Origin: Nonomuraea sp. SBT364
GTDB taxonomy: Bacteria > Actinomycetota > Actinomycetes > Streptosporangiales > Streptosporangiaceae
DNA: 64,000 nt
Reading direction: 5' to 3'
NCBI RefSeq assembly: GCF_001083785.1
Contig: NZ_LAVL01000008.1
Location: 59,989 to 123,988, forward strand
Shown: positions 47,600-55,454 of the stretch, in pieces
Numbering within the stretch: position 1 is the first letter of the stretch
Layout of the letters: each line of letters begins with the position of its first letter
Notes under the pieces: generated by a model
The model's input: only the letters and a program-made list of their open reading frames with translations
Told to the model about the DNA's origin: nothing
Databases searched by the model: none
Position numbers and translations under genes: made by a program

Positions 47600-49159
47600 A
47601 TGAAGTTCCTGGACAGGTTGAAAGCAGTCATCAAGTCGCGGGCGTCCAGGGCCGTGGCGGTGCTTCTCGTCGCCGCGGCCGGCGCCTGGCTCGGCATCTT
47701 CCTCAGCGGGACCGTACGTGCGCAGGTCGGCCCCGTGGAGACCGGCATGTCCGTCACCCCTTCCTGGGGCGGCGAGACGATCGTCGACGCCAGCCCGCTC
47801 GGCACGCTCACGTTCCGCACCCACGACGCCCCGCTGACCCTGCGCATCACGCTGGAGAACATCGACCAGGAACGCGCCAAATCACTCCTGGAAGACCCTC
47901 GCCTCACCGACCGGCTGCCCAGCATCATCGAGCGCGACCTGCTCGCCGGCGTGCGCGAGCTCGCCATCCGCTCGCTGCTCTGCGCGGCCGCCGGCGCGCT
48001 GATCGCCGTCCTCATGGTCTTCAGGCGCCCCCGCGTCGCCCTGACCGGCCTCCTGGTGGCCTCCGTGGCGCTCGCGACGACGGGGCTGGTCGCCGCCCAG
48101 ACCTTCCGCCCGGGTTCGCTCGTCGAACCCCGCTACACCGGCCTGGTCGCCGCCGCGCCCTCCCTGGTGGGCAGCGCGGAGTCGATCGTCACCCGGTTCG
48201 AGTCGTACCGCTCGCAACTCACCAAACTCGTCACGAACGTCTCGAAGCTGTACGACGCGGTCTCGACCCTTCCGGTGTACGACGCCGATCCCCGTTCGAT
48301 CCGCGTCCTGCACGTCTCGGACATCCACATCAACCCGATCGCCTGGAACGTCATCCGGTCCCTGACCGAACAGTTCACCATCGATGTGATCGTCGACACC
48401 GGTGACATCTCCGACCACGGCAGCAAGGCCGAGAACAAGTTCGTGGACGAGATCGGCCGCCTCGGCGTCCCGTACGTGTACGTACGCGGCAACCACGACT
48501 CCAAGACCACCGAGAAGGCCGTGGCCAGGCAGAAGAACGCCGTCGTCCTGGACGACAAGATGCGCAACGTCGCCGGCCTGAGCATCTACGGCCTCGGCGA
48601 CCCGCGCTTCACCCCGGACAAATCGGTCACCGTGGATTCCGATCCAGCCTCGCTGGAGGCTTTCGGCCGCGCCCACCGGGAGAACGTCGAGAACGCCGAC
48701 CTCGTGGCCGTCCACGACGACATCGTCGCCCGGGGCTTCTCCGGCGGCACCCCCATCGTCCTGGCCGGCCACTCCCACAAGCGCTCCACGACCATGCTGC
48801 CCACGGGCACCCGCATCCTCGTCCAGGGCTCCACCGGTGGCGCCGGCCTGCGCGCGCTCGAACACGCCGAGCCCACGCCCGTCCAGGCCTCGGTCCTGTA
48901 CTTCGACCGCGAGACCAAACGCCTGCAGGCCTGGGACGACATCACCCTCGGCGGCCTCGGCGAGCAATCGGTGTACATGCAGCGTCACGTGGAGCCCGAC
49001 CCTGGACGTATGATTTCCCCAGAGCCAACGAACGCCCCGTCGCCAACGGGAACGATCAGCGGCACGACATCGCCGGCCGCCGGTTCGCCACTTTGGCATC
49101 AAGGGCAATCGTCCCCTATGCTTCAGAGGTCTCCGACGGAAGGCAACAGGGAATCCTGA
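47600..49159 (+). CDS. Membrane-anchored metallophosphoesterase
   Basis: A 519-residue protein. A TM segment near residue 20 (AVAVLLVAAAGAWLGIFLSG) and two more at ~125-165 anchor it. The C-terminal calcineurin-like domain has all motifs: VLHVSDIHINPIAWN, VDTGDISDHG, VRGNHDSK, LVAVHDDI and LAGHSHKR, binding two metals. The tail (from PEPTNAPSPT) is low-complexity and runs to within one base of tRNA-Glu. Family members hydrolyse phosphodiesters or phosphomonoesters; the substrate is unknown. Divergent from the zincin gene with a 33-bp gap. Confidence 0.92.
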   Translation: MKFLDRLKAVIKSRASRAVAVLLVAAAGAWLGIFLSGTVRAQVGPVETGMSVTPSWGGETIVDASPLGTLTFRTHDAPLTLRITLENIDQERAKSLLEDPRLTDRLPSIIERDLLAGVRELAIRSLLCAAAGALIAVLMVFRRPRVALTGLLVASVALATTGLVAAQTFRPGSLVEPRYTGLVAAAPSLVGSAESIVTRFESYRSQLTKLVTNVSKLYDAVSTLPVYDADPRSIRVLHVSDIHINPIAWNVIRSLTEQFTIDVIVDTGDISDHGSKAENKFVDEIGRLGVPYVYVRGNHDSKTTEKAVARQKNAVVLDDKMRNVAGLSIYGLGDPRFTPDKSVTVDSDPASLEAFGRAHRENVENADLVAVHDDIVARGFSGGTPIVLAGHSHKRSTTMLPTGTRILVQGSTGGAGLRALEHAEPTPVQASVLYFDRETKRLQAWDDITLGGLGEQSVYMQRHVEPDPGRMISPEPTNAPSPTGTISGTTSPAAGSPLWHQGQSSPMLQRSPTEGNRES

Positions 49160-49232
49160 GCCCCCATCGTCTAGCGGCCCAGGACACCGCCCTTTCAAGG
49201 CGGCGGCACGGGTTCGAATCCCGTTGGGGGCA
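49160..49232 (+). tRNA. tRNA-Glu (anticodon TTC)
   Basis: GCCCCCATCGTCTAGCGGCC opening, anticodon loop CTTTCAA (TTC), T-loop TTCGAAT and closing TTGGGGGC with discriminator A. It begins directly after the stop codon of the phosphoesterase gene, so its promoter lies inside that gene's low-complexity tail or transcription comes from further up. First of three tRNAs. Confidence 0.97.
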
Positions 49233-49320
49233 CCGCGAGCGCCTAGCGCACCCGCACAACGGCTGGTCCAAGACCACCGAAGAGCTGGTAAGCTAAGCGA
49301 GCGCAAAGAGAACGAAGCAA

Positions 49321-49395
49321 GGTCCTGTAGAGCAGTTTGGAGTGCTCGCCACCCTGTCAAGGTGGAGGTCGCGGGTTCAAGTCCCGTCAGGACCG
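49321..49395 (+). tRNA. tRNA-Asp (anticodon GTC)
   Basis: GGTCCTG acceptor strand pairs with CAGGACC; the anticodon loop CTGTCAA gives GTC; T-loop TTCAAGT; discriminator G. 75 nt. Followed by tRNA-Phe after 5 bases. Confidence 0.97.
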
Positions 49396-49400
49396 CTCTG

Positions 49401-49477
49401 GGTCAGGTAGCTCAGTTGGTACGAGCGTCCGCCTGAAAAGCGGAAGGTCGGCAGTTCGACCCTGCCCCTGACCACCA
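49401..49477 (+). tRNA. tRNA-Phe (anticodon GAA)
   Basis: GGTCAGG pairs with CCTGACC; anticodon loop CTGAAAA gives GAA; discriminator A followed by an encoded CCA (49475-49477), unlike the other two tRNAs of the cluster. Confidence 0.96.
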
Positions 49478-49496
49478 GCTTTCGATCAACCAAGAT

Positions 49497-49528
49497 GCCC
49501 CGGTAGCGAACATCGCTCCGGGGCGTTT
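49497..49528 (+). terminator. Strong intrinsic terminator of the tRNA cluster
   Basis: GCCCCGG (49497-49503) and AGCGA pair with TCGCT and CCGGGGC (49518-49524) around a 3-base loop, with one bulged T. GTTTT follows. A 12-bp stem with a T-tract, ending the tRNA transcript. Confidence 0.88.
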
Positions 49529-49577
49529 TCGTGTCTGTGACAGCACCGGTGCCTGGTTGGGCGTTGAGGATCATTGA

Positions 49578-49889
49578 CGTTCTCAGAGGCGCGTGGCCGG
49601 CTTCCGGACTCTCAGCGGATCGGGACTGCTCGGAAGCCTGGTCGCTATCGCATCTGTCCTTCGCCGAGCCCGGCAGGAGACCGTAGCAACGGTTCCAAGG
49701 GAGCGGGCTCCGCCGTGGAGAAGGCGGCTGAGCGCCGAAGAAGGCGGCCCAGCCGTGGCGAGGCTGAGGCGCGGGAAGGGCTGATGGATCAGCCGAGCGC
49801 GGCGCCGAGCTTGCCCAGGGCCGCCCACATTCGTCCGCGCCTCGGACAGGCCGCCGACGGATCGTGGTCCGTCGGCGGACGGGTGGGAC
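49578..49889. other. Gap without a recognisable gene
   Basis: Nothing supported. Short frames on both strands lack start signals and family features. Confidence 0.6.
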
Positions 49890-50816
49890 TCAGCGGGTTG
49901 AGTTGATGAAGTCATCGATGACGTCGGCGAGTGCGGGGCCTTGGTCTTCCTGGAGGAAGTGGCCGGCGTTCTCGACGACGGTGTGTGGCTGCCCCTTGGC
50001 CCCCGGGATGCGCTCGCTCACCGAGCTGTGGTCACCGCCGGAGGTGTGATCCTGGTCGCTGAAGGCGCACAGCAGCGGGATCTCCAGCTTCTCCAGCTGT
50101 TTCCAGACCTCGCGGAGGGCCGGGGTGTTCTCGTCCCGGGGGGAGATGGGGATGAGCAGGGGGAACTGGCGGACGCCCTGCAGGTACGCCTCCTCGGGGT
50201 AGGGCGCGTCGTAGGCCGCCAGGACCGCGGGGGCCAGGGCGGAGACGGTGAACATCTCGACGACCTTGCTCGGCTCGAACGGGTTGTCGCGCTGGCTGGA
50301 CTGCAGCCAGTTGGCCAGGAGCGGCCATCCCTCTCCCAGGTCCTCGTCCCCGGTGCTGAGCCCGGTGTTGACGGCCACCACGCGGCGGAATCGCTCAGGG
50401 GTCCGGGCGAGCAGGGGGAATCCGAGGGCGCCGCCCCAGTCGTGGGCCACCAGGGTCACGTCGCGCAGGTCAAGGCGGTCGAACAGGGCCTCGCGCAGCC
50501 ACTCGACGTGGCCTTCGTAGGTGTACTCGAAGCGGTTGGCGAGTTTGTCCGAGCGGCCGAATCCCACCAGGTCGACGGCGACGCAGCGGTGTCCGGCCGC
50601 CACCAGCGGAGGGATGACGTGGCGATAGAGATAGCTCCATGACGGGTTGCCGTGGAGCATCACGATGGTCTCCCCGGACCCGTCGACCGGCGAATCGTCC
50701 ACGTAGTGCATCCGTATCCGGCCGCCGTCGATCGCGACGTAGTGCGGCTCGAACGGATAATCGGGCAGGTTGTCGAACCGGTCGTCGGGCGTGCGCAGCA
50801 CTGTAGATGGATTCAT
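49890..50816 (-). CDS. Haloalkane dehalogenase-like alpha/beta hydrolase
   Basis: A 308-residue enzyme of the haloalkane dehalogenase branch. HGNPSWSYLYRHVIP gives the oxyanion and the halide-binding Asn57. The nucleophile is Asp126 in LVAHDWGGALG, with Trp127 as the second halide ligand. The acid Asp is in AFSDQDH (~256), and the base His286 in NAGHFLQED. This set would release halide from alkyl halides. Start ATG 50816 follows CAGGA. No regulator or pathway genes adjoin. A related epoxide-hydrolase activity cannot be excluded but the Asn/Trp pair favours dehalogenation. Confidence 0.9.
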   Translation of the reverse strand: MNPSTVLRTPDDRFDNLPDYPFEPHYVAIDGGRIRMHYVDDSPVDGSGETIVMLHGNPSWSYLYRHVIPPLVAAGHRCVAVDLVGFGRSDKLANRFEYTYEGHVEWLREALFDRLDLRDVTLVAHDWGGALGFPLLARTPERFRRVVAVNTGLSTGDEDLGEGWPLLANWLQSSQRDNPFEPSKVVEMFTVSALAPAVLAAYDAPYPEEAYLQGVRQFPLLIPISPRDENTPALREVWKQLEKLEIPLLCAFSDQDHTSGGDHSSVSERIPGAKGQPHTVVENAGHFLQEDQGPALADVIDDFINSTR

Positions 50817-50939
50817 GCATCCTGAGAGGCGCAGAAGGGCCCGGGTGTGACATCGCCCTTGGTGTTTCAGGTGGCCGGTCGTCCAACTACTGCTTCGAGC
50901 GGTTCCGCGCTCGCGATTCGTGTACGTGGCCGTGAGCCG

Positions 50940-53093
50940 ATGACATGCTGTCTGGTTATGGGCGAGGGCCGGCGAGCGCGCTGGGTGTGGGCGGCTGTAT
51001 GCGTGACGCTGGTCGTGGTGGCGGCCGTGGTGGCCGTACTCGGCCTCCCCGGCGCGACGTGGGGAGATGTCGATCCGGCGAGTGCGGTCATCGCGATGGT
51101 GGCCTTGGCCGTGGCGGTGTGGGCCGGTCGGCAGGCGATACGCGCGCAGCGCTACACCGACATCGATGTGAACGCCTGGTCCGGGTGGCTGGCCGGCGTG
51201 GTCCTGGAGGCCGAGACCAGGGCGCGGCACCAGATGCTGGGCCGTGCTGACAAGACGATCGACGTCGACTTCGTGTTCAGGCCCGCACCCGCGTACGACG
51301 CCGACGACGCCCGGGCGGAGGGAAGCCTGCGAGAGGTGGTGGCCTACTACCGCCGGCTGCGGCCCCGGCGGCTGGTCATCACCGGAGCGCCCGGGGCGGG
51401 CAAGACGGTCATGGCGGTTGAGCTGATGCTGGGGCTGCTCGCCGGGCGTCACCCTGATGACCCGGTCCCGGTGCGCCTGTCCGCGGCGTCCTGGGATCCA
51501 GGCATTCGGGTGCAGGACTGGCTGACCGGGCACCTGGCCCGGACCTATCAGATGGCACCGCCTACAGCCGCGGCCCTCGTCGCCGCTGGGCGGGTGCTGC
51601 CGGTCGTCGACGGCCTCGACGAGATGGACGCCGACCCGGAGCCCGGCTACATCTCCCGCGCCGCGCGGGCGCTGCTGGCGCTGAACGACTATCAGCGCGG
51701 CCAGCAGAAGGCGGAGGCGGTGCTCACCTGCCGTACCGGCCAGTACGACGCGCTCATCCGCAGGGAGGTGTGGGCCGAGAACGCCGCCCGCGTCGAGATC
51801 ACGCCGCTGAGCGCCGACAAGGCGCTGACGTTCATGGAGAGCCGGGTCGGTGGCAACCAGAACATGGACCGCTGGCGTGACGTCCTGGACGCCATCGACT
51901 TCCGCCCCGAGGCGCCGCTGGCCCGTGCCCTGGACAGCCCCTGGCGGCTCACCATGGCCATCACCGTCTATGAGCAACGCGACTCCGCCACCGGCCGCCA
52001 TCTGCGAGATCCCGCCGAGCTGGCCGGCCCGGCCCTGGACGATCCCGACAAGATTCGCGACCATCTTCTCGCGCTCTACATTCCCGCCGTCACGACCCCT
52101 CGCGGGGACGCCGTCGGACCCTACCGTCCCGAGAAGGTTCACGCCTGGCTGGCGGTGCTGGCCACCTACCTGGACACCAACGCCGGCACCGGCCGCACCA
52201 TCGGTGGACGTACCCTGTCGAGCACCGACCTCGTACTCCACGAGCTCTGGCCCCTGGCCGGCAACCGGCCCCGGGTTCTCACCATGGCGCTCACCGCCGT
52301 TCTCTGGGCCGCCGTCGGCGTGGCGATGATCCCTCTGGGAATGCTCGACCTCTCCGATCCGTACCTTGAGCTGATCTTCATCGCCGTCGGGGTGTTCATG
52401 TGCATCTCGGCCTGGGGGCCGAACTGGCCCGAACCTGCCCGTCTGAGCCCCTCGCGATGGCCCGCCGGCGGTGACGGCAGGCGCCTCGTGGCCGGGCTCC
52501 GGGGCGGGCTTCTGACCGGGCTCGTGGCCTGGCTCACGGTCGGGTTCACCCTCTGGCCCGCGCTCGGGATCGCGGCCGGAGTCGTGACCGCGCTCACCGT
52601 CGGGCTCGCGGTCGGGCTCACGGCCCCGGCGGCCGTGAGCGCCACCGGCCCACGCGACGTCGTCAGGTCCGACCTCGAGGTCGGACTCACGGCCGGGCTC
52701 GTGTTCGGGTTCATGGCCGGGTTGGCCGTCGGGTTCTGGTCCGGGCTCGGAGGCGGGACGGCCCTCCTGGACATCGCGTACGGAATGGCGGTCGGCCTTG
52801 CGGTCAACTTCGCCGGCGGGGTCACGTTCGGGCTGGCGGCGGGGCTCGCGGGCGGCGGTCTCACGTTCGGAGTCGCGGCGGGGCTCGCGGGAACGCGATA
52901 CCTCGCGCTGCTGCTGTGCACGCGGGGACGGCTGCCGCTCAGGCTTGGAAGGTTCTTGCAGTGGTGTCACGACGCGGGGCTGATCCGAACGGCCGGAATC
53001 GCCTACCAGTTCCGGCACCGCGAACTGCAGGACCACCTCGCCCGGCATCCCGTCCCGCGACCACTCCAACCTGCGGACGCTGCTCCTGGTTGA
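50940..53093 (+). CDS. Membrane NACHT-type NTPase with Gly-rich hydrophobic C-terminus
   Basis: About 717 residues. Two TM spans at the N-terminus (WAAVCVTLVVVAAVVAVLGL; ASAVIAMVALAVAVWAG) precede a NACHT/STAND NTPase: Walker A VITGAPGAGKTVMAV (147-161), Walker B LPVVDGLDEMD (220-230), and a sensor region VLTCRTGQYDALI. From about residue 430 follow more TM spans and a long glycine-leucine repeat zone (GLTAGLVFGFMAGLAVGFWS; FGLAAGLAGGGLTFGVAAGL) ending in a soluble FRHRELQDHLARHP. Known actinobacterial NACHT membrane proteins are unassigned; relatives serve in phage defence. ATG 50940 is uncertain; ATG 50958 is an alternative. Confidence 0.82.
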   Translation: MTCCLVMGEGRRARWVWAAVCVTLVVVAAVVAVLGLPGATWGDVDPASAVIAMVALAVAVWAGRQAIRAQRYTDIDVNAWSGWLAGVVLEAETRARHQMLGRADKTIDVDFVFRPAPAYDADDARAEGSLREVVAYYRRLRPRRLVITGAPGAGKTVMAVELMLGLLAGRHPDDPVPVRLSAASWDPGIRVQDWLTGHLARTYQMAPPTAAALVAAGRVLPVVDGLDEMDADPEPGYISRAARALLALNDYQRGQQKAEAVLTCRTGQYDALIRREVWAENAARVEITPLSADKALTFMESRVGGNQNMDRWRDVLDAIDFRPEAPLARALDSPWRLTMAITVYEQRDSATGRHLRDPAELAGPALDDPDKIRDHLLALYIPAVTTPRGDAVGPYRPEKVHAWLAVLATYLDTNAGTGRTIGGRTLSSTDLVLHELWPLAGNRPRVLTMALTAVLWAAVGVAMIPLGMLDLSDPYLELIFIAVGVFMCISAWGPNWPEPARLSPSRWPAGGDGRRLVAGLRGGLLTGLVAWLTVGFTLWPALGIAAGVVTALTVGLAVGLTAPAAVSATGPRDVVRSDLEVGLTAGLVFGFMAGLAVGFWSGLGGGTALLDIAYGMAVGLAVNFAGGVTFGLAAGLAGGGLTFGVAAGLAGTRYLALLLCTRGRLPLRLGRFLQWCHDAGLIRTAGIAYQFRHRELQDHLARHPVPRPLQPADAAPG

Positions 53094-53273
53094 TCGCTGC
53101 CCCTCGTAACGCTTCCGGAGTGATCGGTCTCGCCGCGTTCAGGCGGTCGCGAACGCCCGGTGATCGCGTGGGGGATTCGGGACCGAGGTGTGAGTTCTCG
53201 CCGGCCGGCTCCGGCGACTCGTCCGGTCGGCACCGCTCGCCCGCGAGGACGCGCGACCCGGCCGGCGGGCGCG

Positions 53274-53402
53274 CTACAGCCTGACCGAACCCGCGATCCC
53301 GCTCCTGCCTCGGCGGAGGACGAGCAGGCTCCAGCGACCGCCTGGCACCTCGACGGCGGCACTGATCGGGCACTCCGACCGCGGCTCGGTCGCGTCACCC
53401 AT
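53274..53402 (-). pseudogene. HxlR-family regulator relic
   Basis: A 42-codon remnant: ATEPRSECPISAAVEVPGGR then WSLLVLR is the start of an HxlR winged-helix protein (compare CPIxxALEVLGDRWSLLILR), broken off soon after. It lies divergent from the MBL-fold gene, where HxlR regulators of such enzymes are often found. The other ~380 bases between 53094 and 53476 hold no other gene that I can support. Confidence 0.6.
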
Positions 53403-53476
53403 GGTGCTTGCGACCTGCAACCGCCGGACACTACGGTCTCGCCAGGCGATTGCGAACCACAAGGGGGAGGAGCCCC

Positions 53477-54313
53477 GTGCTGAGGCAGGTCGCGGACGGT
53501 GTGCTGATTCACGAGAGCGAGTTCGTCCAGAGCAACGCCGTGGTCGTGCACGGCCGGGCCGGCGTGCTCCTCATCGACCCCGGGGTGCAGGACCACGAGA
53601 TGGCCTGTCTCGCGAACGACCTGTCCGATTCGGGGCAGACCGTTGTGGCGGGATTCTCGACGCATCCGGATTGGGATCACCTGCTCTGGCACGCCGAGCT
53701 CGGCGCGGCGCCTCGTTACGGCACGGCCCGTTGCGCGGCCACGGTCCGCGATCAGCTGTCCGACCCCGGAGCGAAGGCCCGCATCGCCGCCCATCTGCTG
53801 GAGACGGAGATCGCCGGGCAGGTCCCCCTCGACCTGCTCGGCCTCATCACCGCCCTGCCCGCCGGGACGGCACGGATCCCCTGGGACGGCCCGCGGGTCC
53901 GGATCATCGAGCATCAGGCGCATGCCCCGGGCCATGCGGCGCTGTTCATCGAAGAACGCGGGGTTCTCGTCGCCGGCGACATGCTGTCCGATGTCCTGGT
54001 CCCGATGCTCGACCTGGACGGCGCCGCTGACCCGATCGAGGACTACCTCGCGGCGCTGCGGCTGCTGGAGGGGGTGGCGGGCGATGTCGACGTCGTCGTC
54101 CCCGGCCACGGGTCGGTCGGCGGAGCTGATCAGGTGCGCGCCCGGATCGAGCTTGATCGGGCGTACGTGCTCGCCTTGCGTGAGGGCCAGGTTCCCGGTG
54201 ATCCGAGGATCGGCCCGTCGGCCAAGCCCGGCTGGGAGTGGGTCAGCGACGTGCACGACGGGCAGGCCCGGCGCCTCGCCCGGCGGAACGAGCGCGACGC
54301 GACGCCCGGCTAG
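53477..54313 (+). CDS. Metallo-beta-lactamase-fold protein with altered metal motif
   Basis: A 278-residue MBL-fold protein. The metal motif, normally THxHxDH, reads STHPDWDHLLWH, so the second His is Asp. Other ligands are HAPGHAALFI, VAGDMLSDVLVPMLDLDG and VVPGHGSVGG. GTG 53477 is chosen because GGGGGAGG lies 5-12 nt upstream. Length and order of motifs fit a hydrolase related to glyoxalase II/lactonase groups; the Asp change may alter metal use. No signal peptide. Substrate unknown. Confidence 0.85.
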   Translation: MLRQVADGVLIHESEFVQSNAVVVHGRAGVLLIDPGVQDHEMACLANDLSDSGQTVVAGFSTHPDWDHLLWHAELGAAPRYGTARCAATVRDQLSDPGAKARIAAHLLETEIAGQVPLDLLGLITALPAGTARIPWDGPRVRIIEHQAHAPGHAALFIEERGVLVAGDMLSDVLVPMLDLDGAADPIEDYLAALRLLEGVAGDVDVVVPGHGSVGGADQVRARIELDRAYVLALREGQVPGDPRIGPSAKPGWEWVSDVHDGQARRLARRNERDATPG

Positions 54314-54431
54314 TGGCCGCCCGGGTGGACGCGGATCCGCGCCTCGGCGGCGATCTCGCGGTGGCGGTGGTGAGGAGCTGGGCGAGGTCGGCGGTGCCGG
54401 CCGCGCGACCCGGCGTTCAGGTGATCTAAGT

Positions 54432-54443
54432 GCACATATGTGC
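54432..54443. promoter_or_regulatory. 12-bp palindrome before the TrmB/LuxR-type gene
   Basis: GCACATATGTGC, perfect palindrome 30 bp before the start at 54474. The same half-sites, GCACAT and ATGTGC, recur in the same order upstream of the convergent subtilase gene (59117-59137), suggesting the regulator binds both. Confidence 0.55.
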
Positions 54444-54473
54444 CATTTGGGGGCTAGCTGCCATCATGGAGCC

Positions 54474-55454
54474 ATGTTGGAGGCTGCCGGGCTGGACGAG
54501 GTGACGGAACGGGCGTACCGGTTACTCGTACGTGCGGGTGAGGCGGGCGTGACGGACCTCGCCGAGGAGCTGGGAATCACGGCGGAGGAGGCGGCCCGCG
54601 CGCTGGCCCTCATGCAGGGCATGGGGCTCGTCCGCGACGCGGAGGGCCGCAGGTTCGCGCCGGTGGCGCCGGACGTCGCGCTCGGGCCCCGGCTGATGCG
54701 TCGCCAGGAGACGATCGACTGGGCGCGGCAGGCGGTGGAGCAGCTCGCCGAGGAGTACCGCACGAGCCTGCGCCGCCGGGACGCCGACCGGCTGATCGAG
54801 GTGCTGCCGAGCCGGGCCGCGCTGCGCGAGCAGGTGCGCCACCTGCAGAACAGCGCCCGCGAGGAGGTCATGTACTTCTGCCGGGCCGGGCACGTGGTGA
54901 TGCCGTCCCAGGACAACACCGAGGAGCTGGACGCGCTCGGCCGTGGCGTGGACTATCGGGTGATCTACGAGCGGGCCCTGCTGGAGGAGCCCGGGATGGT
55001 GGCCAACGTCGCGTACGGCATCAAACTCGGCGAGCGGGCCCGAGCCGTACGGTTCCTGCCGGTGCGGATGATGATCGCCGACCGGGAGACCGCGCTGCTG
55101 CCGCTGGTGCAGCACGCGGGCGGCAGGTCCGGGACCACGGCCGCGCTGGTGCGCGGCAGCAGCCTGCTGGACGCGCTGATCGCGCTGTTCGAGGCCCAGT
55201 GGGACCGGGCCACGCCGATCAGGACCCTGGACGACGGGCAGGTCATCGACGCGGCGCCCGGCTGCCCGCTGGACGCCGACGAGCTCTATCTGCTCTCGCT
55301 GCTGGTCGCCGGCGTGCCGGACAAGTCGATCGCGAGCCAGCTCGGGCTCAGCCTGCGCACGGTCCAGCGCCGCGTCTACCACCTCATGCGGCTCGCGGGC
55401 GCGCAGACCAGGATGCAACTTGCCTGGCATGCGGCCCGCGAGCGCTGGCTGTAG
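54474..55454 (+). CDS. TrmB-like N-terminus/LuxR C-terminal helix-turn-helix regulator
   Basis: A 326-residue regulator. The N-terminal winged helix (ERAYRLLVRAGEAGVTDLAE, then AARALALMQGMGLVRDAEGR) is of the TrmB type. The middle ~180 residues include a PLD-like sensing region (MYFCRAGHVVMPSQDNTEEL, VDYRVIYERALLEEPG). The end is a LuxR/GerE-type HTH: LLSLLVAGVPDKSIASQLGL, SLRTVQRRVYHLMRLAG. This class often neighbours secreted subtilases in actinomycetes; here the stop codon abuts that of the convergent S8 gene. Confidence 0.9.
   Translation: MLEAAGLDEVTERAYRLLVRAGEAGVTDLAEELGITAEEAARALALMQGMGLVRDAEGRRFAPVAPDVALGPRLMRRQETIDWARQAVEQLAEEYRTSLRRRDADRLIEVLPSRAALREQVRHLQNSAREEVMYFCRAGHVVMPSQDNTEELDALGRGVDYRVIYERALLEEPGMVANVAYGIKLGERARAVRFLPVRMMIADRETALLPLVQHAGGRSGTTAALVRGSSLLDALIALFEAQWDRATPIRTLDDGQVIDAAPGCPLDADELYLLSLLVAGVPDKSIASQLGLSLRTVQRRVYHLMRLAGAQTRMQLAWHAARERWL

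Noticed and set aside
52490..52900. Tandem DNA repeat (GGGCTC-type) array
   Set aside because: The repetitiveness comes from GLxxGL codons in the NACHT protein; units are irregular in length and sequence, so not a DNA-level repeat.
49890..53069. Very long minus-strand frame (over 1000 codons) covering the NACHT gene region
   Set aside because: Only its downstream 308 codons are the real dehalogenase-like gene. The rest is an antisense shadow of the Gly-rich NACHT gene, full of Arg/Glu/Pro/Gly repeats without any domain.
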